Both the position numbers and the translations under genes were made by a program. 30,329 bases of DNA from Magnaporthiopsis rhizophila (taxonomy: Eukaryota; Ascomycota; Sordariomycetes; Magnaporthales; Magnaporthaceae): the NCBI GenBank assembly GCA_003049465.1, contig PYSS01000222.1:1-30329 (forward strand). Reading direction: 5' to 3'. Below, piece after piece: positions 12,103-22,804 of this stretch. Positions within the stretch are counted from its first letter, which is position 1. Each line of letters starts with the position of its first letter. Below the pieces are notes generated by a model, which saw only the letters and a list, made by a program, of their open reading frames with translations, searched no databases and was not told the origin of the DNA.

Positions 12103-12143
12103 GCTGAGTCATTTGTCCCGACCATCGGGACTTCTTAGTCAGC
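12103..12143. repeat. 41-nt inverted repeat (hairpin) near left boundary of copy A
   Basis: Arms of about 19 nt around a cca loop: gctga and gtcccga match tcgggac and tcagc, with mismatches between. The same 41-nt element is present in copy B at 25207-25247. Confidence 0.6.
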
Positions 12144-12845
12144 GACCGTGGGGTTACGACCAGAAGTGGGGAAGGAGCCCAGGGCTTTGAGGGTAGCCTA
12201 ATCAGATGCACCCACCCCACTTCCAAGGCAGTCACGTGTTATGGCTTAACTAAGCACATATGATCTGTACGATCTGTGCCAAGACAGATCAGATAAATCA
12301 CAACCACCTTGGAGATTTAAATGATCTGGGACTGACTGAACGGATAATCCGTCGTAACTGGCATACTTGGGTCCTGTCGGGGCGGGTCGTCGGGCATTCT
12401 CGCGGGCGTGCAGCGCCTCGGCGTCCCGGGTTTTCACCTTGTAGCTTGTTGAAGCTTTGTGTTCGTGTCCGGGGTATGGAGTTTGCGGGTCACCAGTCGC
12501 GCGATCGAGGATTGGGTTGGCTCTGGCTCGGGCTACGTACTGCTAACACTCGTGCCCGCCGGACGGGTCCACGGCTTCTCCATCGCCTGATCCAAGACCG
12601 CGGGCCGTCTGCTGCGGAGGTAGAGGAGGAGCGGCTCGGGCCCGAGTGTGTACAAGAACAAGGGATCACTAGCGGAGAGGTCGATCTCTACTACGACGTT
12701 GGCATCGTTTCTGTTCTGGGCACATGAGCCGCCGTGAACAGGACCCGGTCGCCCCCAGTCCGGGCCGCGCAGGTCCCGCTCCTGGCCTAGGAGCAGCAGC
12801 ACTCCGACGGTGCCCCGAGACGACGAGCCCTTGCAATTCCGCTTA

Positions 12846-13106
12846 TCAACAATACTCTGTGATTTTTGTGTAATTTATTTCTGGTGCACTCCAAGTATAC
12901 TTATAATCACCGAAAGTCCTGTCCACATGTCTGTCCTCATTCCGGGTTGCCAGCTCGGAACCGGTAGCATGGCGGGTTCGATGCTCCCGAACGCCAGCGC
13001 CTTGTAAGCCTCCGATGGGGCGAATCAAAGTAGCCGCCTCCTCTCCGGTCAATCCACCGCACGCCGGTTCGCCCTGGGCAGGAACGCACTTGGCTAGGTG
13101 GGCGGC
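12846..13106 (-). other. Small minus-strand ORF conserved in both duplication copies, unrecognised
   Basis: A minus-strand frame is open from just after a stop at 13107-13109 down to a stop at 12846. It reads HLAKCVPAQGEP, then LTGEEAATL and GGLQGAGVRE, and ends EINYTKITEYC. The matching frame in copy B ends at the equivalent codon, and an indel between the copies inside the frame is exactly 3 nt. There is no ATG near its start. It could be a terminal exon, an old transposon remnant, or chance preservation. Confidence 0.25.
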
Positions 13107-13741
13107 TTAGGGGCGTGGCGTAGCGACCTCTAAAGCCAAGGTCTCAATGGGGACGGGAGCTACTGCCCGTCGCAGTCTTCGCATCATTCACCCATAGTAG
13201 GCGGACAGCCGGCTAGCGGGCTCTCCACAAATCTTGGCCCGAGTCAAATGATGGAAGCGTTGACGCAGCCCTGCATTTTTTTTGCAGTGCCTTGTGCGCT
13301 GTGTAGGCCTGTGGGGTACCCCTACGTGCTTTGGTTGGTTGGTGGCTTTAGCGGACCCATAGGGGCGTCGCTAGGTCACCTACCCTGCAAGCCCCTCTTT
13401 GGGCGAGTCTGAAGCGAAAAACGACCAAGTCAAATTAGTCGGCCCAACGCGGAGATGGCTTTGGTGGCCGTGGGTCGATTTTTTGATTTTTGCATATAAA
13501 ATAATTTTTCGGGAATTGCCTGGCGGCACCGGAACCCCCGCCCGCGCAAATCCCGCGGTACCGATGCCGGTAGGTATATGAGGAGGCTAGTTGTTGGCAG
13601 CCCCTCACGTCCCAACCCTTTAATAAAGCCTGTAGCTTTTACCTGCTCTGGGGCCCTGTATAGCGCTGTTTGCAGCGTCTGTCAGGGCCAAATCCAACTA
13701 AACGTGCCCTGTTGGCACTGTGACTAGCGCAAGCGATCCCT

Positions 13742-14132
13742 AGCGCCGGCACACCCCCTGCAGTGGCGATTAAAGCTGCGGGCACAGCAACGACACGTCG
13801 AGCTTGGTTTTGTGCCAACGCGCTAGACCGACGCGAGCCTCGGTCGGCGTCTTGAAACCGCACACGAGGTAAACTTTGCTGTATAGGCACTGGGATTCCT
13901 TCTCCAACCAGGTGCGCACATGGGTTTCCCGACACGCAGCGCTGAAGTAAGCGCTAGCGTTGCGCAGCTGGTGAATGACGCAGAGCGGGGGGGTGATGGT
14001 TTCCGAGTGTGTGGGTGCGGAGTCTGTGGCCGCGAGCAGTCGGAGCAGGCTCAGCCCCCAATCGTGTGCCCCGTGTGCGCTGGAGCACGTTGTGAAATTT
14101 TCCGAGTCGTTGGTAGCAACGTCGGGTTCGAA
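13742..14132 (-). pseudogene. Truncated copy of the gasdermin-like candidate gene (copy A)
   Basis: The minus strand retains the middle of the gene found intact at 27013-27906: blocks such as VIHQLRNASAYFSAACRET, TWLEKES and SKVYLVCGFK are clearly shared. Both ends are gone. At the 3' side the sequence jumps from VPALG into unrelated flank at a ccct junction near 13740, removing about 0.53 kb present in copy B, including the last 110 or so codons. At the 5' side a junction near gaa at 14130 removes the first 52 or so codons and the start. Inside there is a one-base deletion after HKTKLD and two compensating shifts near 14060-14100. It cannot make the full protein. Confidence 0.85.
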
Positions 14133-15266
14133 TTGCTTCTTTATGGAGGCTTGTAGTGGTGGCAATGGCCGCGTGTCGCTGCAGAATATTTGTTCAGTTT
14201 TCGCTCGAAGCCGCCTCAAATATGTCTAGAAATTCATCCTTGCTGCCGAGCGCGGACGGAAAATCGGAGGCATTTAGGCTCCTATCAGCGTCATGTTCTA
14301 CACCGGGTACAAACCCCGGCGTCGGTGGTGGGCTCCAGTCTGTGTAGCGGACAACACCGACGTTCAGGTCGGGAGAATAGGCGAGCGCCCCCGCTAATAC
14401 ACAGTGGCCACCATCAGAGCAGCGACGGTCCTGCGCCGCGCTCGGAAATGTTACGGGGTAACGGCGCTTGGGTTTACAGTAGGGGGCAGAATGACTTTGC
14501 AGTACATTCACCTTCGCTCGTCGCGAACGCGAGACCCAGACGCTTGTGAAGCGTCCTCCCTGGTCGGGCAGGCTCTTGCGCACGGTTTTCTTGGAATAAT
14601 AATCCCAGCCTCGTCTTGCGTGCATTGCCCGACGGGGTTGGCTGCTGTCGTGCAGCTCCCCGTGAGAAGTTCCGCAAGAAAAAATGCGGCTCTAATCGTG
14701 CTGGCTAACAGCCACTGCATTTGGTGCGGCATTTACAACGGGAAGTATTGGCTAACAGCCATCGAATCATTCCACGCCTCAGTTATTTTGCAACCACTAC
14801 ACTAGCAGTGGCGTAGCATTACCGACGTGTTCGACGCAGAATTTGAGCGAGGTAAGGCCGATTAAGTAGGCAGCCCAGCCCAGCTAACTGATAATGCCTA
14901 ATCTGCAGCACTACAGGGACTCAGGGCTGAAGGACGCCACTATCCACCGGGTTATCTTGGTGGCACGCTGCTTTGGAAGTATCCTGGGGCGTCTGCGCGC
15001 CATAAACCCAGCCATCGGGGATGTCCGGACAGCGAGCTTCCCGTGAGGAAAAGTGACCACACTCCCTTCGAGGGCGCATCGCAAAAACATCTTAAAAGGA
15101 AGACTAGATGACCCGTGTCAATATACTCTCCCAAGTTATTCTCCCAGGTTCGACGGCATCTATCTGCCTCACCAACGCTTCCGGAAACCGTATTTGCCAT
15201 CTCACTGCCACGAACGATTAAACTCGAACACCTTGACCCCGCACCTCGCCCTCCTGTCTTGAAACA
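14133..15266. promoter_or_regulatory. Intergenic region upstream of TPR-CHAT gene A
   Basis: About 1.1 kb between the pseudogene and the CHAT gene, alignable along most of its length with 28041-29128. The last 150 bases are especially similar: caatata, then ttattctccca, then catctatctgcctcaccaac, ending at the ATG. This suggests a preserved core promoter and leader. No gene is seen; frames here are not shared between the two copies in a codon-like way. Confidence 0.45.
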
Positions 15267-18200
15267 ATGACTTCAGAGTGTTCAACCAGCTACCGCATGG
15301 CCGGCATGGAGCTGTTCCATATTGAGGCGGAGATGACCTCTCTGCTCAACGACATGAGCGACGAAGACCTTCATTCTTTCGCCGAGTCGCAAGAAGATCC
15401 CGCAAGTGATGAACAGATCGAATTATACATTTACACCTGCTTCCTCCTCTTCAAGAGGTCAGCCTCAACGGAACACCTCGAACGTGCTGTTCAGCGAACA
15501 GAGGGATGGATCGCAGTCATGTCTAGCGACCACCCGGATCGCACCCGGCGACTTCACATTTTCGACATGATGTCGGCCTGGGCACGCCAGGTCAGGTCCA
15601 TGTTAGAAGACATCGCACCTACGCCTTTAGGAGTCAAGTAAGTCACAATTTCCCTAGCCCTTCTAGGTAGGATGGCTACGTTGTTTCTGGCTCAAATACC
15701 ACTCGTAAGATGCAGAGAGGCGCTCAACATCGTTGGACGGTAATGGGGTCAGCCGGAGAGGGCAAGCGGCTAACGCGTCAATGTCTATTAGCCAAAGGAT
15801 TATCCAAGACGCAACATTTGACAACATCGGCATCCAAACACGTCATTTGACAAATCAAGCAGCAGATCTGGCGGAGAATTACCAGCAAACGGGCCGTCCT
15901 GAAAACCTAGAAGAAGCTATTAGGATTATGGAACAGGTAGTAGATATCGGAGGAGGATTTATCCAGCCTCGTATGTTAAGCAACTTTGGGGCGATGCTCG
16001 GTATGCGATTCGAACGGACTGGATCGATGGACGATATCAATCGCGCCGTCGAGGTTACTGGCATGGCAGTGGATGCCACACCTCAAAACCACCCCGACCA
16101 AGCTGCCCGCTTAAGCAACCTTGGAAACTGGCTTAGTAGAAGATTCGAACGGACCGGATCGATGGACAACATTAATCGCGCCGTCGAGGTTGCCGATATG
16201 GCAGTGGATGCCACGCCTAAAAACCACCCCGACCGAGCTGGCTGCTTAAGCAACCTTGGAAATAAGCTCGTTAAACGATTCGAACGGACTGGATCGATAA
16301 ACGACCTTAATCGCGCCGTCGAAATTGCTAGCATAGCAGTGGATGCCACACCTCAAAACCACCCTAACCGAGCTGGCTGCTTGAACAACTTTGGTTATAC
16401 GCTTGGCAGGCGATTTGAACGGACTGGATCTATAAACGATCTTGATCGCGCTATCGAGGTTGCTGGCATGGCAGTAAATGCCACGCCTCAAAACCACCAC
16501 GACCGAGCTGGCCGTTTAAGCAACCTTGGAAATTGGCTTGGTAGAAGATTCGAACGGACCGGATCGATAAATGACATCGATCGCGCCGTCGAGGTTGCTG
16601 GCATGGCAGTGGATGCCACGCTTCAAAACCACCCCGACCGAGCTGGCTGCTTAAGCAACCTTGGACTTTGGCTTAGCGAGAGATTTAAACGAACTGGATC
16701 GATAAACGACCACGATCGCGCTATCAAGGTTGCCGACATGGCAGTGGATGCCACGCCTAAAAACCACCACGACCGAGCTGGCCGTTTAAGCAACCTTGCA
16801 AATAGGCTCAGCGAACGATTCGAACGAGCCGGATCGATAGACGACCACGACCGCGCTGTCAAGGTTGCCGGCATGGCAGTGGATGCCGCGCCTCAAAATC
16901 ACCCGGACCGAGCTGGCTGCTTGAGCAACCTTGGGACTAGGTTTGCCGAACGGTTCGAACGAACCGGATCGATGGGCGACCTGAATCGTTCACTTTCGTT
17001 ATACAAAGAAGGCTGGTCTTGCCAAACTGCCCGCCCGTCTATTCGCATTCGATTGGCTCGGGGTGCAGCCAAAATCCTCGCATTGCAGCGAGAATGGGAC
17101 AAATCGAGCCAGCTGCTTCAAGAAGCTGTAAAACTCCTCCCCATGGTGAGCCCGCGGTCCTTGAACCATACCGACAAGCAGCACATGCTTGCAGATTCCG
17201 CAGGCCTGGCTTCCATGGCGGCCGCCACGGCCTTAAATGCGGGAAAGGAACCATCTCACGCTTTGCAGCTTCTCGAACTCGGTCGCGGCGTTATTTCTGG
17301 TCTGCTGATGGATATGCGCGGAGATATTTCCGATCTCAAGCGAAAGCATCCCAATTTGGCGGACGAGTTCACCGCCCTTCGAGACGAGTTGGACTCGCCA
17401 GCGGACCGAGCAAGTTCTGCGCTTTCTGGCGATAACGCATCTTCCTGGGAATCTCAAGCGAAGCGGCGCCGCGACGCAGACAAGAAATTCAGCGACCTCA
17501 TCACCGATATTCGTGCTCAGCCAGGATTTGACGGCTTCCTCCGCCCGCCGGCTGCAGATGACCTGATGGCCGCAGCCAATCCAGACCCTATCATTATCGT
17601 CAATCTCAGCTCGTATCGCTGCGATGCGTTCCTGGTCGAGAGCGACCGGATTAGGGTGCTGGAATTGACTGGTCTGACGATGAAGGAAGTCCAGAAACAG
17701 GCCCAGGATCTTCGATCTACTCGCGCAACAGGCTCGTCCCACATGGCAGCTCTGCTGGAATGGCTCTGGGATACCGTCGCTCGTCCTTGTCTAGACGCGC
17801 TCGGTTTCAAGGACCCTGTCTCTGATAACAACTGGCCTCGCGTGTGGTGGATTCCTACGGGACTCCTCTGCCAGCTGCCACTTCACGCAGCCGGACGACA
17901 CGTTCGAGGTTCCGCCGAGACAGTACTGGATAAAGTTATGTCGTCATACGCCTCGTCGGTCAAGGCATTAATACACGGACGCCAACACCCTGTTCGAAGG
18001 TCCGCCGGGCCATTCTCTGATTATGCTCTCCTGGCTGCCATGCACAAAACACCAAATCTGTCGGGCAACGGAATCCTCCCGTTTGCTACAGACGAAGTGA
18101 AGATGCTAAAGAATCTCTGTCGCGAGCTCCAGCTATGGTCGCTCACACCGATTCTGCGCAAGCACAATGTGCTCAAACACCTGGAGACATGCAGGATATT

Positions 18201-18753
18201 CCACTTTGCCGGCCACGGGCAGTCGGACCCGGCCGAGCCTTCACGAAGCTGTCTGCTCCTCGAGGACTGGAAAACGAGCCCGCTCACCGTGGGAGACCTC
18301 CGCGACCACAGACTTCAGGAGAACGGGCCGCTCCTTGGATACCTCTCGGCCTGTTCGACCGGAGCCAACGAGGCGGCACAACTGGCCGACGAGGGGATCC
18401 ATCTTGTCAGCGCCTTCCAGCTCGCAGGATTCCGGCACGTGGTGGGAACGCTTTGGGAGGTCTCGGACAAGCACTGTGTTGACGTGGCGAAGGTGCTTTA
18501 TGAGACGCTGCGGGACGAAGGCATGACGGATATTGCGGTGTGTCGAGGACTCCACCGGGCGATAAGGGCTGTGCGCGATGGCGACATGGGGAAAAGAGAG
18601 GCGAGAGGAGAATGCGATCCAGGGAGTGGCGCATCGTCCCCGGATGCGGACGATGTTGATACCCCTTCCAATAGGGCCATGAAGGTGGAAGGTGTCGGAA
18701 GCCAGAAGCCTCTAAGTACGTGGTGGGTTCCGTATGTTCACTTTGGCGTTTAG
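15267..18753 (+). CDS. TPR-CHAT protease-like protein (copy A)
   Basis: Exons 15267-15637 and 15792-18753 (154-bp intron, donor gtaagt, branch ctaac, acceptor attag) give 1110 aa. The N-terminal 123 residues form a helical, acidic domain conserved in copy B. Residues about 186-530 are some 7.5 TPR-like repeats of exactly 45 residues (RFERTGSMDDINRAVEVAGM type). After a helical linker comes a C-terminal CHAT domain (PF12770, caspase-like fold): WIPTGLLCQLPLHAAG, then HFAGHG with His932, then LSACSTG with Cys978, so the catalytic dyad is intact. Family knowledge: TPR-CHAT proteins are regulated cysteine proteases whose TPR part senses a trigger. Its divergent neighbour is the decayed small gene at 13742-14132, so its original partner is lost; other members at 24121 and 27013 could be substrates (inference). 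Confidence 0.92.
15976..17055 (+). repeat. 135-bp coding tandem repeats (TPR array, copy A)
   Basis: Units start at 15976, 16111, 16246, 16381, 16516, 16651, 16786 and 16921, each 135 bp (45 codons); the eighth degenerates after about 75 bp. Units share long near-identical DNA blocks (cgattcgaacggaccggatc, gttgctggcatggcagtgga) and differ at scattered codons, for example DDI/NDL/NDH after the GS. High DNA identity between units is the mark of repeats that recombine and are homogenised. Confidence 0.95.
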
Positions 18754-19521
18754 GCGTTTAGGCTAGAATTCGAGGAACAACGATTTCATAGAGCGGGGTG
18801 TTGAGGCGCTGACGTGACCTCACTTGTGTGATGTGTGTGGGCTGAATGGCGAATATACGCCGGCCATGCACGGAGACTCCACCATGATGCTTGGTTTAGG
18901 CTTTTCCCATTTAGACGGTTCGTACGCCCAAGGATGAAATTTTATAGTTACATACTTCCTTCCGCGAGACCTGCATTACTTTTTTCATTGCAGTCTTCTG
19001 CTTGATTGGGGATGCACAGAAAAAATGTTGTTATTTGGAGAGTGCTGGTGGAATGGTGGGGTGTTGCCGTGCCGATTTTCGAATTTGGGCATCGTCGGTT
19101 TTAAGCTAGTGTGGCCACCGACCCGATCGCGGGCTAAAAAGCGCACGCGCATCACCTGGCTGGGTCCGATTCCAGGCGCGGCAGATTTTTACCTATCTCT
19201 GCTTTCCATCCAGAAAATCGGACGAGCCGGCCACAGGAATGCACCCATTAGTCGCTGATCTAGATACCTTTGGACGAAGCCACCGCTTATCTTTGTTAGG
19301 CGGGCTGTGGGCCTACGCACATGGGTGCTCGGATGCCTTCTCGCTTGGTAGTAGGACAACGGTGAGCCTCGCAGGCAACATGGCTCACGACCTCTTGCCA
19401 GATTAAAATCTCCTATCCGCTATTTTCCCCGACCGTTGCTAATATCACAAAGCACACGCTTATTCCTTATGAAACAACTGTTGTACCTTAAAGATTGCGA
19501 AGACATTAAAAGTGAAGGGTA
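18754..19521. other. Convergent intergenic region, no gene seen
   Basis: This is the shared 3' flank of the TPR-CHAT gene (plus) and the caspase-like gene (minus). It contains A/T-rich stretches compatible with polyadenylation signals for both. No frame with protein-like composition was found. Confidence 0.6.
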
Positions 19522-21765
19522 TTACACCGTGACAATAGTGAGATCCAACACGGCCCACTTCCCGTCCTCAGGATACGCCACGTTGTCTATCATCCCTCTC
19601 TCAACACCGCCACCATCATAGCCATCGCCATCACCATCACCATCGGCATCTAGCTCGAGCAGCTCGAGCTCGTCCCACGAGGGACGGCGAAAGCCGCTGT
19701 AGACGTAGGCCCGGAAAGTGTCTCTCACAGCGGCCGGGTTTTTTTCTCTTCCGGCGGGGATCTCCATAACGCCGCGGACGAAGGGACGGTCTGTGTCGGA
19801 CCTGAACAGCTGGAAAGGCGGGTAGCCGCGCGGAGGCGACTTTTGCAGTATACCGAACTGGTCGCTGAGATGAAAGACGACGCCATAGACTGGCGGCAGC
19901 GGCTCTGTCCCGGCCGAAGTGGCCGTCTCGTGTTTGCCCACATCCGTCAGTTCTACCTTCACCCTCTGGCCGCTGCGCGCCTCGAAGTCGCCCGATGCGG
20001 TCTTTGGGAGCGACATCCCGTCCTCGTCGTAGGCGGCAAGCTTGAACTGCTCGGGCGGCAGACGGTTTTCCGGCTCTGGCACCCCGTAGCGGAGCGCCTT
20101 GATTGCCCGGAAGCGGGCGACATGTTGCACGAGACGGGCGAGCCTCTTGGCCGCGCCGGCGCGGGCGAGGGATATTGCCGGCAGCCAGGGGAGCCGCTGC
20201 CCGTCGCAGTCCTGGATCTCGACGTCATGCTGCTCGTCGACGACGAGCCTGAGGTCGTCTTTCCCTCCGGCGCCTGTGCGAGCATGAGGGAGAGCGGGGG
20301 CGGCGGCGGCGTCCACGAGGACGACTAGATTGCGCGTGGTCTCTAGCTCCTCGACCAGGGCTGCCCGGAGCCCGTCAAGGAGAGGGGGTTCGAGCTTCGC
20401 CGACGACGGCGCACCGACCACCCGGATGACGGTCTTCGACGGCAGAGCCCACGCGTCGAGGACGGCACAGTGTTGTTCTTTCACGGCGCGTCGGATCTTT
20501 GCCGCGTCCTGTGCCTGCACGGGCTCGACCTTAGCGCGCAGGTCGAAGGCCTCCGAGACACGGAGCTGGAGCGGCCGCGGGCCGTGATCCCAGCTAGCAT
20601 GCCGGTCCGCTGGCTGCAGCTCGTACGTCGCGCCGGCGGCGACACCCTGGGCCCGGCCAATCGCGAGGAAAAGGGTACCTCTCTGCTCGAACACGCGACA
20701 GGACGGCATCCATAGCAGGGGGTCCTGGCCGAAGAACTCGTGGCGGACGTCGCCGAAGAGGCCTGGCGTTTGGCGCCGCTTCGGCAGCCAGCTGCCGATC
20801 CTGTACACGACATTGTCCAGGACCGTCTTGTACGATGGCGGCCGGCGCGCTGGGTATGGCTCAAGCGTGTGTAGGATCCAGTGCGTCAGGACGCCGTTCC
20901 GCTCTTTCGAGCCCCGGACGAACCTGTCTTCTCCGGCCGTCTCCTCGACTCCGCAAGCCGTGAGAATGGTGCACGAGCTCGGCTGCTCCAGCCACGATAA
21001 CACCTCGTCTTTCATGCCTCGGACCCCGCCCGCTTCCAGGGCCGCCTCCCCATCGGCCGCATAATCGCTCTCGAGCACCGAATCATCGACGGCATCCACC
21101 CCGCGAACCAGCAGGCCTTCATCATCCTTGGCGTCCGAGCAGTCGCCCCGGATACCGCGACCAGAGTAGCAGCAGTCGAGGACGAGCGTCACCCGCAGCT
21201 CTTTATCCACCATGGATTTGACTTTGGTCCCAAGCTGGTATAAACTGAGATAGGCGCCCCCGTATTTGACATCTGTGGGCACCAAGGCTGCTCCAGAGAA
21301 GATGTTGCCGCCGTCATTGGACTCGTCGGGCTCGTCGTCAAGCCCGTCGTTGGCTATTTTCCTCGGTATCATGCGCCGGAGGATTCCGTGGCCAGAGTAA
21401 TGTATGTACACAAGAGCGCCGGGTCTGGCACTTGCGAGAATCTCGTCCAGTTTTGCTTTGATGTTAATGCTCGTTGGCCAGTCTGAATCCTTTTCCTTGA
21501 TGCCGTTCTCCCCCGCAGTTGCCGTCAGTTCAATGATGTGTTCCGGGGGGACTTTGATCTTCTCAAGATACTCTCTGACTACCCGTACGTCTCGCACACA
21601 ACCTGTCAGAGGCTCAATCTCCACGTGTCTCGCGGGCTTCACGTCTGGGTACGTGCGGTCATCAAGATAGTAGTCGATGCCTATCAGCAGTGCCCATCTC
21701 TCGACGTCACCAGTTTTAGACGGGACTGAGGATGCCTCTTCCGGCGCGCGAGAGGAAGCCATCAT
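19522..21765 (-). CDS. Caspase-like protein (Peptidase C14 / metacaspase superfamily) with long C-terminal extension
   Basis: A single-exon gene of 747 aa. The N-terminal third is a caspase domain (PF00656): RWALLIGIDYYLDD near residue 24, then HYSGHG with the catalytic His126, then LVLDCCYSGRG with the catalytic Cys199. An acidic insertion (DEPDESND) lies between them. The SCTILTACGVEETAGED segment is the usual post-catalytic strand. Residues about 330-747 lack a Pfam name I can assert. The part around VYGVVFHLSDQFGILQ to EIPAG resembles the beta-rich DUF4384-like modules that follow caspase domains in bacteria (inference). It lacks the Pro/Gln-rich N-terminus of type I metacaspases, so it is better seen as a caspase-like immune or death effector. 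Its 5' end faces the small gene at 24121 across 2.36 kb, a divergent pair like the CHAT/small-protein pairs here. Confidence 0.92.
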   Translation of the reverse strand: MMASSRAPEEASSVPSKTGDVERWALLIGIDYYLDDRTYPDVKPARHVEIEPLTGCVRDVRVVREYLEKIKVPPEHIIELTATAGENGIKEKDSDWPTSINIKAKLDEILASARPGALVYIHYSGHGILRRMIPRKIANDGLDDEPDESNDGGNIFSGAALVPTDVKYGGAYLSLYQLGTKVKSMVDKELRVTLVLDCCYSGRGIRGDCSDAKDDEGLLVRGVDAVDDSVLESDYAADGEAALEAGGVRGMKDEVLSWLEQPSSCTILTACGVEETAGEDRFVRGSKERNGVLTHWILHTLEPYPARRPPSYKTVLDNVVYRIGSWLPKRRQTPGLFGDVRHEFFGQDPLLWMPSCRVFEQRGTLFLAIGRAQGVAAGATYELQPADRHASWDHGPRPLQLRVSEAFDLRAKVEPVQAQDAAKIRRAVKEQHCAVLDAWALPSKTVIRVVGAPSSAKLEPPLLDGLRAALVEELETTRNLVVLVDAAAAPALPHARTGAGGKDDLRLVVDEQHDVEIQDCDGQRLPWLPAISLARAGAAKRLARLVQHVARFRAIKALRYGVPEPENRLPPEQFKLAAYDEDGMSLPKTASGDFEARSGQRVKVELTDVGKHETATSAGTEPLPPVYGVVFHLSDQFGILQKSPPRGYPPFQLFRSDTDRPFVRGVMEIPAGREKNPAAVRDTFRAYVYSGFRRPSWDELELLELDADGDGDGDGYDGGGVERGMIDNVAYPEDGKWAVLDLTIVTV

Positions 21766-22756
21766 TCATGTGGCAGCGGGCAGCGTGTCAGGAGAGTGTG
21801 TTGATAGAGAGTGAAGACCCCGCAAGTGGTTGGCTAGAGTAGGTGGTGGTAAAGGGGCAAATTAATCGCTGGCCCGCCTCGAGGTTGGCCCTTATCCTTT
21901 TTGTAGCTACACAAGCCCATGTCCCCATCGTGTCCCAAATACAGCCGGTAATTTCCGCCGAAATGTGAAGATTCCTATTGCGGCCAGCTGAAAGCAATCC
22001 CTCGTATCTCGTTGCTTTGTGGGATTTGATGCTTTAATTCTGAGCCACACTGTGCAGGCTGCTGCTGTCTCCATCGTATCCCTGCCAATCACCCGCCGTG
22101 GTCGTACAGGCAGTCAATCCCGCCTCCTCGCGTAGCGCAGCCCTACTCGCCCGCAGATTAGACAATGACCTCATCGGGCAAATGCTATTTGGGAAGGAGT
22201 CTAGCAGCAAGGGCGCTCAAGGTTCGGTATAGCGAGTCCGGCCTTGGCCCGGTTTGCGCGCCAGCCGACACGTTGATGAGACCCATTGGTTGGGCAGAGG
22301 TGGATGATACGCGCAGAGGGCACTCATTCGGCCATGGCGATATTGGCTTGGTCAAATAAGGACCTGCTACCCCACGATGACCGGCCTTACCAAGTGTCAG
22401 GCGCTGCGCCCGATGCTGACCATGTCATGCGGACCAGTTTGACATGAGCGATTTAAATGCTCCTCCAGCGACCCTTTAAAAAAGAAGCAGGGGCAAGGCA
22501 GGGCAGGAGGAGAAGGAAAAGGTGTGGGTGGTGATGCTACTGGTGTGGGGTTGACCAAAGCAAGTGATAAAGCTGCATGGTCGTCGCGCCGTCGCGCCAA
22601 TGGTTGCGGTCAAGAAGGGATGAAGGCGTTTTTCGGTAATACGCACGAGCTGCACCATTCGTTGCATCGCAGCGCATCGCCACGGCGTATTATCACGCTG
22701 CATGATTTGTTGGCCGTAAGATTCTGCTGCAGCTTCCAATTAAAAGCGACAGCATA

Positions 22757-22757
<1 letters not shown>

Positions 22758-22792
<35 letters not shown>

Positions 22793-22804
22793 NAAAAAAA
22801 AAAA
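22758..22804 (+). repeat. Poly(A) tract interrupted by one N
   Basis: A 47-nt run of A with an unknown base at 22793. It may be a retroelement tail or simply a homopolymer where the assembly is uncertain. Frames crossing it give poly-Lys or poly-Phe artefacts. Confidence 0.9.

Larger units (their letters stand above)
12038..16478. repeat. Segmental duplication, copy A (part matching the visible copy B)
   Basis: From about 12038 the sequence aligns in the same orientation with 25141 onward. Shared landmarks are the tttgtcccgaccatcggga hairpin (12115 and 25219), gatttaaatgatctgg, catacttgggtcctgtcggg, the tgcatataaaata stretch (13491 and 26581), the small minus-strand gene, the TPR-CHAT start (15267 and 29129) and the TPR repeats. 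Copies differ by many substitutions and indels: a roughly 55-bp extra piece near 12150 in A, about 150 bp extra near 25380 in B, and two larger deletions in A. The divergence looks substantial, so this is not a recent event. Confidence 0.9.

Noticed and set aside
12260..12727. 155-codon plus-strand frame in copy A
   Set aside because: The matching part of copy B carries a roughly 150-bp insertion and frame changes; composition is poor, so it is not a conserved gene.
13440..13640. tgcatataaaata stretch as a promoter of a hidden gene
   Set aside because: Conserved in both copies but followed by no credible coding frame on either strand.
15733..15791. Start of the second TPR-CHAT frame as an independent gene
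   Set aside because: These bases lie in the intron; the gtaagt donor, ctaac branch and attag acceptor join exon 1 in frame, and copy B has the same arrangement.
15976..17055. Regular repeats as a CRISPR-like array
   Set aside because: Units are contiguous 135-bp coding repeats with no spacers, translating to TPR-like 45-residue motifs.
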